Source: Defluviitaleaceae bacterium (lineage in GTDB: Bacteria > Bacillota > Clostridia > Lachnospirales > WQUN01). Taken from it: a DNA stretch of 64,000 nucleotides. Positions within the stretch are counted from its first letter, which is position 1. Each line of letters starts with the position of its first letter. Position numbers and translations under genes: made by a program. The notes beneath the pieces were generated by a model that searched no databases, was not told the origin of the DNA, and worked only from the letters and a program-made list of their open reading frames with translations. The DNA is taken from contig WRAH01000008.1 of assembly GCA_009780315.1 (NCBI GenBank), positions 35,831 to 99,830 of the forward strand. The letters run 5' to 3'. Below are positions 16,564 through 24,417 of this stretch, in pieces.

Positions 16564-17493
16564 TTAGAGTTTTTTAACATAATCATATACAAATGGTAAT
16601 AATAAGTAATAATTTTCTTTTGAAAATAGTATGGAACACAACTCACAAGAAATGACTAGTTTCTCAGGAATAGTGATATCTAATGAATTGTTTTCTACTA
16701 TATCCAAAAAACAATCAAATCCATAATTACGTAAAAGGTATAAGAAGGGATTATTTTTTAACTTAATCAGGCTTTGTGGCACATCAAGTTCACACATGTT
16801 TCCAACTATAAGTTCAGTTTCATATATATATGGATTGCAGCAAGGTCTTATGGTTCCGTCATAGTCCACTGGAAACGAACCTTTTTTTCCGCAAAATAAA
16901 CCTCTAGGTAAAGTTTCCCGAATAAATCTATCTGGGTTGATATTTTTTGCAGCATTGCCAACGTTGGAACATGGTACAAATTGAATGTCGATACATGATA
17001 AGTCAGCACCTATTTTATTTATTATATCGCCAACGTTTGAATCATTTAATATAACAGCTTGAATAGTTGCCCTAATATCTAATTTTTTAGCAGCACGAAT
17101 TAGATTCTTTATATTGTGAGCAGGAACAAACTTAGCATGGAACTCATCATAACTCATACCCAGCACAGTTAAACCAGCTTTTTTGAGTTCCACGACACGT
17201 TTTTCAACCTTTTCATAATCATCAGCCCAAAAGCCATTTGTGATGACTGATGTAGATTTTCCCAAAGAACTAGATATAGAGATTAATTCTTTAAGTAAAT
17301 CAAAATGCAAAAAAGCTTCGCCGCCAGAAAATCCTATCCATTCTATGGGCGTATCTTTAGAGCTTACAATGTATCTTTTTGAATTTTCATAATTCATTGT
17401 AATTGATGGACAAGATTCCGAATAATCACAGCACATAGAGCAGGATAAATCGCAATCATTTGTAATTCTTAAACCTAAAGTTTTGTACCTCAC
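16564..17493 (-). CDS. YydG-like radical SAM peptide epimerase (putative)
   Basis: The 309-residue product has the radical SAM cluster motif in TNDCDLSCSMCCDYS (Cys 14, 18, 21), the GGEAFL SAM-contact loop, ITNGFW, and SYDEFHAKFV. Later it has DGTIRPCCNPYIYET and a C-terminal SCELC, forming a short SPASM/twitch-like auxiliary cluster region. Segment by segment this recalls Bacillus YydG, which converts L-Val/L-Ile to D-residues in the YydF epipeptide; that comparison is from memory, not an alignment. The GTG start (17493) follows GAGGGGG. The gene is more AT-rich than its neighbours, which suggests transfer. Confidence 0.75.
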   Translation of the reverse strand: MRYKTLGLRITNDCDLSCSMCCDYSESCPSITMNYENSKRYIVSSKDTPIEWIGFSGGEAFLHFDLLKELISISSSLGKSTSVITNGFWADDYEKVEKRVVELKKAGLTVLGMSYDEFHAKFVPAHNIKNLIRAAKKLDIRATIQAVILNDSNVGDIINKIGADLSCIDIQFVPCSNVGNAAKNINPDRFIRETLPRGLFCGKKGSFPVDYDGTIRPCCNPYIYETELIVGNMCELDVPQSLIKLKNNPFLYLLRNYGFDCFLDIVENNSLDITIPEKLVISCELCSILFSKENYYLLLPFVYDYVKKL

Positions 17494-17826
17494 ATTGAAT
17501 CCCCCTCACGCATCGACTGCTATGTAAATAAGTTATATGATGAAACTATACGTAAAGTAATACATTTATCAATGAGTTTTTGTACCTCATATAGCTTAAT
17601 AATATAATATTGTCATATTACGTCTTAAAAACGCGATTCGTAATAACTAACCTATATCATTGCAGTAACTTAAATATAGATTTATGTTTAAGTGCCGTTT
17701 AATTATAACCCTATACATTATTGGATTCGTCTTTATAAATAAGGATAGTCAACAGAATCCTTGTTTTTATGTACATATTTTATCCTTTCCCTGCATAGAT
17801 ATTTAGATGTGAAAGGGGTGGGCATA
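17494..17826. other. Intergenic region between the RiPP cassette and spoIVFA
   Basis: This 333-base AT-rich stretch has no convincing gene. It should hold divergent promoters. On the minus strand it contains a second copy of TGAGGTACAAAA (17582-17593), identical to the start region of the radical SAM gene at 17482-17493. Confidence 0.6.
17545..17572 (-). promoter_or_regulatory. Candidate promoter for the RiPP cassette
   Basis: On the minus strand TTGATA (17572-17567) and TATAGT (17550-17545) are 16 bases apart, about 50 bases before the radical SAM start. It fits a sigma-A promoter but lies in AT-rich DNA where chance matches are common. Confidence 0.4.
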
Positions 17827-18312
17827 TTGGAGAGAGTACCCTATAGGCGCGTTGCGCCATCGCGGAATGTCCATGGGCGGCAACGATATGAAAGATATGA
17901 GCAACGGGAAAACCGAGAGATAACTGCCAGTGAGTCAGTGATTGTGCAGTGTATCATCTGCGGGATTTTGATTGTAGCTGTTTTGATAATTACCATGGTA
18001 GATATTGCACCGACCCAGCAGTTGCGTGAAGGATTGCGTCAAGCCCTTGCAGGGGCTCATACAGTGGAAGAACTCGTAACTGATGTGCGAAATTTCAGCG
18101 AAATATGGCTTGGAACAGCAGAACATTTACCCGAGCCAATGCCTGAACAAACCATGCCGCCATCAGAACTTCCGCTTAGTTATGGCATTCCACCAATCGT
18201 CATACCGCCCCAAGCAACATCACCTGAATATTATTATCCCATGACGTCCGCCCCAGAAGCGTCAAACCCACAGAACCCGGGGACGTCATTAGCTCCGGGA
18301 CTGTGGGAATAA
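17827..18312 (+). CDS. SpoIVFA-like protein, N-terminal part (membrane anchor)
   Basis: The 161-residue reading starts at TTG 17827 after AAAGGGGTG. It has a basic, Arg/Tyr-rich cytoplasmic tail, one membrane segment (IVQCIICGILIVAVLIITMV, about 41-60) and a Pro/Ser-rich linker, then stops at TAA 18310. The M23-type domain expected next in SpoIVFA begins in the -1 frame directly afterwards. The two readings together look like one SpoIVFA protein, the regulator that holds SpoIVFB inactive in the outer forespore membrane. Whether the break is a real frameshift, a programmed shift or a sequence error cannot be settled here. Confidence 0.65.
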   Translation: MERVPYRRVAPSRNVHGRQRYERYEQRENREITASESVIVQCIICGILIVAVLIITMVDIAPTQQLREGLRQALAGAHTVEELVTDVRNFSEIWLGTAEHLPEPMPEQTMPPSELPLSYGIPPIVIPPQATSPEYYYPMTSAPEASNPQNPGTSLAPGLWE

Positions 18313-18761
18313 CCGAAGGGCTTTCGGTCATTGACTATCCTGAATATTTTTATAATGATGAATTGCCCCTGTGGATAAACCCTGTCACAGGGCGTATTTC
18401 ATCCCCTGCGGGAATGCGAGATAATCCAATTACAGGACTTCGTGAATTTCATGATGGGGTAGACATTGCTATTCCAACAGGCACACCCATTGTTGCCCCT
18501 AAGGATGGCACTGTTGTTGCAGCAGGGTTTTCTCCAAGCTTCGGATACTTTATGAGAATTGCTCATGATAACAGCTTATATACTACTTTTTATGCCCATT
18601 TGAGCAGACCTTGGGCTGTCATTGGCGATATTGTGACCCAGGGTACACTTATTGCCTATTCGGGTAATACAGGCATGTCCACTGGCCCACATCTGCATTT
18701 TAGCATTTTTTATGATGGTCAGTTTATAGACCCAATGACAAGATTGGATTTTGTGTCATGA
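18303..18761 (+). CDS. spoIVFA: SpoIVFA-like protein, C-terminal M23/LytM domain part
   Basis: The 152-residue reading begins at GTG 18303, although the frame is open from 18228 with no better start. It contains a LytM/M23 fold: REFHDGVDIAIPTGTPIVAPKDGTV, YTTFYAHLS and GPHLHFSI, each piece typical. The His/Asp metal ligands (HDGVD, HLHF) are present, unlike some degenerate SpoIVFA copies. It overlaps spoIVFB by 4 bases (ATGA), the usual SpoIVFA-SpoIVFB arrangement. It probably continues the protein encoded by the upstream frame. Confidence 0.7.
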   Translation: MGITEGLSVIDYPEYFYNDELPLWINPVTGRISSPAGMRDNPITGLREFHDGVDIAIPTGTPIVAPKDGTVVAAGFSPSFGYFMRIAHDNSLYTTFYAHLSRPWAVIGDIVTQGTLIAYSGNTGMSTGPHLHFSIFYDGQFIDPMTRLDFVS

Positions 18762-19558
18762 TTTTTGTGAGGATTTTATTTGCACTAGCGTCCATTTTTA
18801 TACATGAATGGGCGCATGTGCTGGTTATACGTTTCTTAGGCGGGCGTGTAGATAAGGTCGGTTTTTTTCCGCTGGGTATGTTGGCAAAAGCAAGAAGGCT
18901 GGAATACCTTAACACATGGGAAAGATATATCATTTATGCCGCAGGCCCCTTGGCCAATCTATTGATTGCAATGTGGGCATTTTTGACTTCTCATATGTCA
19001 TACATTGGCGTGGTATGGCTGGACGAGTTGGCTTTTGTAAATTTGACATTGGCATTATTTAATTTACTGCCTGCATTGCCGCTGGACGGGGGACGGTTGG
19101 CTTTACAATTTTTAGGTAACTCAATGGGTATTTTACGGGCTGGACGTATTGTACTGCGTATAGGGTGGGGGATGAGTATTGGGTTAATATTGTTAGGCAT
19201 TGTGCAGGTTGTACTTTTTCCGCCCAATATTACATTATTATGTGCAGGAGAATTTTTACGGCGCAAGACCCGCAATTTTCAACCAGAGTTGCAAGCAGAG
19301 TTTCACCGTGCAATAGAGGGCAAACATACTCCCCAAAGGGCAAGGCTTCTACCGACAAAAAAAAGAAATTTACTGTCAAATATCACAGTGAAACAGGCAA
19401 TGGAATACTTACAGTTTGACAGCTTCATGATATTTTATGTCAATGCAAAAAAAGAGTATCCTCTGACAGAGAAGACACTCTTAAAATATGCTTTTGAAGG
19501 TGGTATGCATATATCCGTTGGAGATATATTGTCTAATACCTGCGATACAAACCTATAA
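18758..19558 (+). CDS. spoIVFB: SpoIVFB intramembrane metalloprotease (M50)
   Basis: This site-2 protease cleaves pro-sigma-K in the mother cell. The 266-residue product has the zinc motif HEWAH in the first membrane helix (about residues 16-20), the third ligand region LLPALPLDGGR, several membrane segments and a C-terminal CBS-like region that in Bacillus binds ATP. It is coupled by an ATGA overlap to the SpoIVFA-like gene. The last 26 bases overlap lexA convergently. Confidence 0.93.
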   Translation: MIFVRILFALASIFIHEWAHVLVIRFLGGRVDKVGFFPLGMLAKARRLEYLNTWERYIIYAAGPLANLLIAMWAFLTSHMSYIGVVWLDELAFVNLTLALFNLLPALPLDGGRLALQFLGNSMGILRAGRIVLRIGWGMSIGLILLGIVQVVLFPPNITLLCAGEFLRRKTRNFQPELQAEFHRAIEGKHTPQRARLLPTKKRNLLSNITVKQAMEYLQFDSFMIFYVNAKKEYPLTEKTLLKYAFEGGMHISVGDILSNTCDTNL

Positions 19559-20147
19559 CCTTACCAAGAATATCACATTCTCGTGTTCTAATGGGTTCAA
19601 ATGCATTGTTTGCAGGGTCTAGGCGAACAAACTCACCATCACGATAAAAAGTTTTTACTGTAGCTGAATCATCAAGTAAGGCAATGACAATGTCACCATC
19701 AGCGGCATCTTGTTGTTGACGCACAAGCACTAAGTCGCCGTCAAAAATACCCTCGTCAATCATACTTTCCCCTTTAACATGCAACATAAAGCAAGTATCA
19801 TTTTTTACATAGTCTATGGGAATTGGGAAAGTATCTTCAATATTTTCTTCTGCAAGAATTGGCACACCAGCCGCTACGCGCCCTACAATGGGCACATTCA
19901 CAAGCTCTCGTGTGTTGGCGTAAAAATCTTCTTCTAAAATTTCCGTAGAACGATTTTTCGCAGGGGAACGCCGAATAAAACCTTTGCGCTCCAAAGTTTC
20001 TAAATGGGCATGAACTGTGGATGTTGAACTTAATCCAACAGCATCACAAATTTCACGCACGGTAGGTGGGTATCCGTTTTGCCGTATTTCAGCCTTTAAA
20101 AAATCAAGAATCAATTGTTGCTTTGCAGTTAAAGCTGCTTTTGCCAT
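19533..20147 (-). CDS. lexA: SOS repressor LexA
   Basis: LexA represses DNA-damage genes and cuts itself when RecA is activated. The 204-residue product has an N-terminal winged helix (PPTVREICDAVGLSSTSTVH), the cleavage site Ala93-Gly94 in VAAGVP, the catalytic Ser128 in GESM and Lys165 in ATVKTF. A LexA box lies 61 bases before its start, so it should regulate itself. It is downstream of dnaB and converges on spoIVFB. Confidence 0.97.
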   Translation of the reverse strand: MAKAALTAKQQLILDFLKAEIRQNGYPPTVREICDAVGLSSTSTVHAHLETLERKGFIRRSPAKNRSTEILEEDFYANTRELVNVPIVGRVAAGVPILAEENIEDTFPIPIDYVKNDTCFMLHVKGESMIDEGIFDGDLVLVRQQQDAADGDIVIALLDDSATVKTFYRDGEFVRLDPANNAFEPIRTRECDILGKVIGLYRRY

Positions 20148-20207
20148 GCTAAAAACTCCTCACGTCAAAATCTTAGATTGAATCATAACACAAGATGAAA
20201 ATATTTG

Positions 20208-20221
20208 CAAACATATGTGCG
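20208..20221. promoter_or_regulatory. LexA (SOS) box upstream of lexA
   Basis: CAAACATATGTGCG matches 12 of 14 positions of the Gram-positive SOS consensus CGAACATATGTTCG. It lies between dnaB and lexA, the right place for autoregulation. Confidence 0.7.
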
Positions 20222-20235
20222 TGGTTGTCATGAGA

Positions 20236-21588
20236 TTACATCATGCGATGGTCTATATTTACGAATTTTGTTTGTGACCCAAGGTACATAAGCTCTACTG
20301 TGCCTGTTGGGCCATTTCTTTGTTTTGCAATAATGACTTCGGCATGTCCCTTTTTTAAAGTGTCAGGATTATAGTATTCATCACGGTAGAGGAATGCCAC
20401 CACATCGGCATCCTGCTCTATTGCGCCTGATTCGCGCAGGTCACTAAGCATTGGGCGATGGTCTTTGCGGGCTTCCACGGCGCGGGAAAGCTGTGCTGCA
20501 ACCAACATAGGAATATTAAGCTCCTTGCCAATGCCTTTAAGCGAGCGGGAAATTTCAGAAATTTCAAGCTGGCGCGATTCGGAACTGCCGCTAGTGGTCA
20601 TCAGCTGCAAATAATCAATAACAACCAACCCAAGATTTTTTTCGGTTTTAAGCCGACGGCATTTTGCCCGCATTTCTTGTATAGAAAGACCGGGGGTATC
20701 GTCAATGTAAATGGGTGCATTAGAAAGCCGTCCCATTGAGCCAGAAATTTGGTCCCAATCTGTATCGGACAAACTGCCTGTGCGTAATTTTTGTGCGTCT
20801 ACACCAGATTCCATCGCCAGCATACGGTTGCCCAAGAGTTCCTTGGACATCTCTAAACTAAAAATAGCCGTAGGTACCCCTTTTTTAACTGCCGCATGTT
20901 GTGCAATGTTTAGCAAAAAAGCGGTTTTTCCCATGGAAGGACGTGCGCCCACTAAAATCAAGTCTGCCGGTTGCAATCCTGCGGTTTTCTTATCAAAGTC
21001 AATGAAGCCTGTTTCAACGCCTATGATACTGCCTTGATTTTCGTATAGTTCTTCCAGCTTGTTCATTGCAGAAACAAGGACACTTTCAATATGGGCAAAG
21101 TCTCGGGTGCTTCCCCCTTGTGAAATTTCAAAAATACTTTTTTCTGCCCGCTCTAGTATTGCGGCGGCTTCCTCCTTGCCTTCATACCCTGCATTGGTGA
21201 TATTGGTTGAGGCTTTAATTAGCTTACGCATGAGGGATTTTTCCCATACGATTTTGGCATGGTGGCGGATATTTGCCGATGTGTAATAGGCTGACGCAAT
21301 GTCTGCCATCCGCTCCCGTCCGCCAATTTGCTCTAAGATACCTTTTTCCAAAAGTTTATCCCCAAGGGTAACAATATCTACAGGCACACTTTTTGAAAAA
21401 AGTTCTATCATAGTTTCGTAAATGGCTTGATTGCCAGGGTTGTAAAAATCCTCGCCGATTAAGGTTTCATAGGCAGATGCAATGGCTTCCCTGTCAAAAA
21501 GCATTCCAGAAAGCACCGCAAGTTCCGCCTCTTGGTCGTTGGGCGGGATTCGCGGTGCAAATTGTTGATGATTTGGTGGTTCTAACAT
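20236..21588 (-). CDS. dnaB: Replicative DNA helicase DnaB
   Basis: This hexameric helicase unwinds DNA at the replication fork. The 450-residue product has the DnaB N-terminal domain (PPNDQEAELAVLSGML) and the RecA-like core with Walker A GARPSMGKT (about 214-222), LGLVVIDYLQLM (Walker B) and SDLRESGAIEQDADVV. ATG 21588 follows the rplI stop codon with no gap, so the two are translationally coupled, the standard rplI-dnaB order in Firmicutes. Confidence 0.97.
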   Translation of the reverse strand: MLEPPNHQQFAPRIPPNDQEAELAVLSGMLFDREAIASAYETLIGEDFYNPGNQAIYETMIELFSKSVPVDIVTLGDKLLEKGILEQIGGRERMADIASAYYTSANIRHHAKIVWEKSLMRKLIKASTNITNAGYEGKEEAAAILERAEKSIFEISQGGSTRDFAHIESVLVSAMNKLEELYENQGSIIGVETGFIDFDKKTAGLQPADLILVGARPSMGKTAFLLNIAQHAAVKKGVPTAIFSLEMSKELLGNRMLAMESGVDAQKLRTGSLSDTDWDQISGSMGRLSNAPIYIDDTPGLSIQEMRAKCRRLKTEKNLGLVVIDYLQLMTTSGSSESRQLEISEISRSLKGIGKELNIPMLVAAQLSRAVEARKDHRPMLSDLRESGAIEQDADVVAFLYRDEYYNPDTLKKGHAEVIIAKQRNGPTGTVELMYLGSQTKFVNIDHRMM

Positions 21589-22032
21589 TTAGTCTGCTAC
21601 CAATTCAAATTTTAGTGAAACACTTACTTTAGGGTGGAGTTTAAGGGTGGCGGTATGTTCCCCCGTGGTTTTGATGGGTTGTAGGGAGATTTTTTTCTTG
21701 TCTATGGCAATACCTGACGCAGACCCTATGGCTTCTGCAACTTCTTTGTTGGAAATTGAACCAAACATTTTACCCCCTGCGCCTACCTTGACTGGGATTT
21801 TCACATGGATATCTTTGAGCTTATCAGCAATAGCACGTGCGGCTTCAAGTTCTTCTTTCTGCTGTAACTCAACCTTTTTCTTTTGGGCTTCAAGATGTGC
21901 CATATTTTCCTTCGTTGCTTCTGCTGCCAGTTTACGGGGAAACAAAAAATTGCGTGCGTGTCCGTCAGACGCATTAACAACTTGCCCTTTTTTTCCTATG
22001 CCTTTTACATCCTCAAGTAAGATTACTTGCAT
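21589..22032 (-). CDS. rplI: Ribosomal protein L9
   Basis: This 147-residue protein of the large ribosomal subunit binds 23S rRNA. The start [19 protein letters not shown] and the [14 protein letters not shown] segment are diagnostic, followed by the long central helix and the C-terminal domain ([16 protein letters not shown]). It lies 12 bases after the histidine kinase gene, in the position where the GdpP/YybT phosphodiesterase gene is usually found. Confidence 0.97.
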   Translation of the reverse strand: MQVILLEDVKGIGKKGQVVNASDGHARNFLFPRKLAAEATKENMAHLEAQKKKVELQQKEELEAARAIADKLKDIHVKIPVKVGAGGKMFGSISNKEVAEAIGSASGIAIDKKKISLQPIKTTGEHTATLKLHPKVSVSLKFELVAD

Positions 22033-22044
22033 ATAATCAACTCC

Positions 22045-24192
22045 TCATTTGAGATATTTTTTCAAACTTTCTATTAAAGCATCAAGGTCTATTGGTTTGC
22101 CTAAGTGTCCGTTCATTCCTACGGCAAGACAGTTTTCAATGTCCTCTTTAAACACATTGGCAGTCATTGCTAAAATGGGTATATCTATAGCACGCACATG
22201 GTTGACACCACGTATGGCTTTTGTCGCTTGATACCCGTCCATTTCTGGCATTTGGATATCCATGAGAATCAGGTCGTACTTTGTGATATCGTTTATAAAT
22301 GCTTCAACGGCGTAAATACCGTTTTGTGCAATGTCTATTTGAACGCCAGTGTTTTCAAGCAATGTGATTACAATTTCCCGATTGATATCTACATCTTCTA
22401 CTAAAAGAATTTTTTTGCCTGCAAAAACCCCATTGATTCCAGCTTCGTATGAGATATTTTCGTCTGCTGTATCTATATCATCATCTATAGATTCCATCAA
22501 AATGGTGAAAGAAAATGTAGTCCCTTTACCAATGGCAGATTTTACTTCTATTGTACCACCCATCAGCTTGATAATTTGCTGTGATATGCTTAATCCAAGC
22601 CCTGTGCCGCCAAAGCGGCGGGTGGTACTGGATTCAGCTTGGGCAAAATCATCAAAAATTCTACTTTGCTGTTCAGGTGAAATGCCAATACCTGTATCTT
22701 TGACTTGAAAATAAATGGTGTGCTTCCCATCTTTATTCTTGTCAAAATATCCTATGGATAAGCTTACTTTTCCGTTTTCGGGGGTAAATTTTATGGCATT
22801 CATCAATAAGTTGGTTAAAACTTGGGTGAGGCGAAGCTCGTCAAACAGTACTTTACTTGGCACTTTAGGGTCAATACTTAACTTAAACTCCTGTTGCTTT
22901 TCTTCAGCCCTAAATTTGCATATATTTGCAACCTGATGAATCACTTTTTTAAGATTTGATTCAAAAATAAAGAGTTCTAGTTTATTTGCTTCAATTTTTG
23001 AAATGTCAAGAATATCGTTGATTAAGCCTAAAAGATGACGGCTTGCGGTTTCTATCTTGGTCAGACAGTAATTTTTGCGGTCTGTATCTTCCGTGCCTTT
23101 TCCTATCATTGTCATGCCGATGATTGCGTTAATGGGTGTACGAATTTCATGGCTCATATTTGCCAAAAACACGGTCTTGTGATGGCTTCTTTTGTCGGCA
23201 CGGGTTCTTTGTTCATCTATATAAATGAAGCTTACAATCAGTATGAGCCACAATATAGTTGCCAAAGCAATGATGGCGTACATCATGTCGCGTAAAGGCC
23301 CAAAATAATCGTCGCTAGGGACAAGTATCCCCCATACCCAGCCATTATAAAGGACGCGTGAAAACAAAAGATATTCTATGCCCTCATAAATCAGCTCATG
23401 CCCAAATATCTGTTGCTCACCATGCTCTAAAAGTGCGACTAATCCTTGAAATTCATTCTCATGCTGCCACACTAAAGTGCCTAAAAGTTGGGTATCATGA
23501 AAGGCGATGATATACATGTTATTGTCAAGGACAATGCCTATAGAGTTTTCACTGCCCCCAAGACCATCGGTTGCAATGAGTTCAGATAAGCCGCTGGGCT
23601 TTATATCCAGTGCAACCGCACCAATCCGTTCACCATTGGGTGCATGAATGTTTCTTATGAGTGATAGCATTGAGTTTTCAGTCACAATGTCGATGTAAGA
23701 CGGCCCCACCATTACACCAGTGTAATAGGGGTTTTGAAGGGCATGTAAATACCAAGGACGTTCTGATGGCACAAAACACGCTGGAAGGGGAACTTCAACC
23801 CCTGTGGTAAAAAAGACAGATTCATCATCAAAATGCAAATAACCAAAAAATCCACTGCCGCTACTTACAAGTGAGTAATTTCTGGGGAATGCATAATAAT
23901 AAACTTGTCTAATGCCGTGCAAAATCTCATCTTGTGTGTGTCCTGATTCAAACATTAAACTTATGGTATCTGCAAACACTTCCACTGCTTGCCAGGATTC
24001 TTCCAGCCCAGCTTCTAACTGTGTTTGACCAAAATCAAGAAGCACACTGGTGGTGCTAGACATGTAATCTTCTACAATATTAAAAACATAGTTGTAGCTG
24101 AGTATAACCAAGAGTGAAAAGGCGATGGCTGTAAAAAATATTTGAAACACTAAAGTACGTTTATTATTAACTATCTGTAGTATTTTCCTCAT
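22045..24192 (-). CDS. Membrane hybrid sensor histidine kinase with receiver domain
   Basis: The 715-residue product has two membrane segments (about 16-38 and 304-324) flanking a Cache-like extracellular sensor (PSERPWYLHALQNPYYTGV is typical of dCache domains). Then comes a HisKA domain with His348 in MSHEIRTP, an HATPase domain (N box MNAIKFTP, G boxes KDTGIGIS and GTGLGLS) and a C-terminal receiver with phospho-acceptor Asp645 in LILMDIQMP. No output regulator is next to it. It is immediately upstream of rplI. The ligand is unknown. Confidence 0.93.
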   Translation of the reverse strand: MRKILQIVNNKRTLVFQIFFTAIAFSLLVILSYNYVFNIVEDYMSSTTSVLLDFGQTQLEAGLEESWQAVEVFADTISLMFESGHTQDEILHGIRQVYYYAFPRNYSLVSSGSGFFGYLHFDDESVFFTTGVEVPLPACFVPSERPWYLHALQNPYYTGVMVGPSYIDIVTENSMLSLIRNIHAPNGERIGAVALDIKPSGLSELIATDGLGGSENSIGIVLDNNMYIIAFHDTQLLGTLVWQHENEFQGLVALLEHGEQQIFGHELIYEGIEYLLFSRVLYNGWVWGILVPSDDYFGPLRDMMYAIIALATILWLILIVSFIYIDEQRTRADKRSHHKTVFLANMSHEIRTPINAIIGMTMIGKGTEDTDRKNYCLTKIETASRHLLGLINDILDISKIEANKLELFIFESNLKKVIHQVANICKFRAEEKQQEFKLSIDPKVPSKVLFDELRLTQVLTNLLMNAIKFTPENGKVSLSIGYFDKNKDGKHTIYFQVKDTGIGISPEQQSRIFDDFAQAESSTTRRFGGTGLGLSISQQIIKLMGGTIEVKSAIGKGTTFSFTILMESIDDDIDTADENISYEAGINGVFAGKKILLVEDVDINREIVITLLENTGVQIDIAQNGIYAVEAFINDITKYDLILMDIQMPEMDGYQATKAIRGVNHVRAIDIPILAMTANVFKEDIENCLAVGMNGHLGKPIDLDALIESLKKYLK

Positions 24193-24343
24193 AATTCACC
24201 CTCTTTAGACAAACCTGTAGGACACTTTTCCAAGATACTATAAATTACCACACGCCTAAATGCAATGGGAACATTCATTTGTGGAAAATATTTTCGTAAA
24301 TAATTGCACTTTTGTGCAGAATGTAGTAAGCTTGTGACAGAAG

Positions 24344-24417
24344 GTGAGGGCATTATCTAATGGATAAAATTATTATAATAGTGAGGACAGGCACTCATGG
24401 ATAAAATCATTATAAAG
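24344..24417 (+). repeat. Diverged 37-bp tandem duplication of the uvrA start region
   Basis: Bases 24344-24380 and 24381-24417 are adjacent copies, 28 of 37 positions identical. Each contains a GTGAGG ribosome site and ATGGATAAAAT. The unit is not a multiple of 3, so the first ATG (24360) reads a different frame: 14 codons ending at TAA 24402-24404, across the true uvrA start. Confidence 0.8.

Noticed and set aside
18303..19558. An M23-type and an M50-type peptidase close to the RiPP cassette, which could be its processing enzymes (YydF clusters have a membrane protease).
   Set aside because: They are the SpoIVFA/SpoIVFB sporulation pair with the standard ATGA coupling, on the opposite strand and beyond a 333-base gap.
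24268..24281. GGAACATTCATTTG upstream of uvrA as a LexA box.
   Set aside because: Only 9 of 14 positions fit and the second half-site lacks GTTC.
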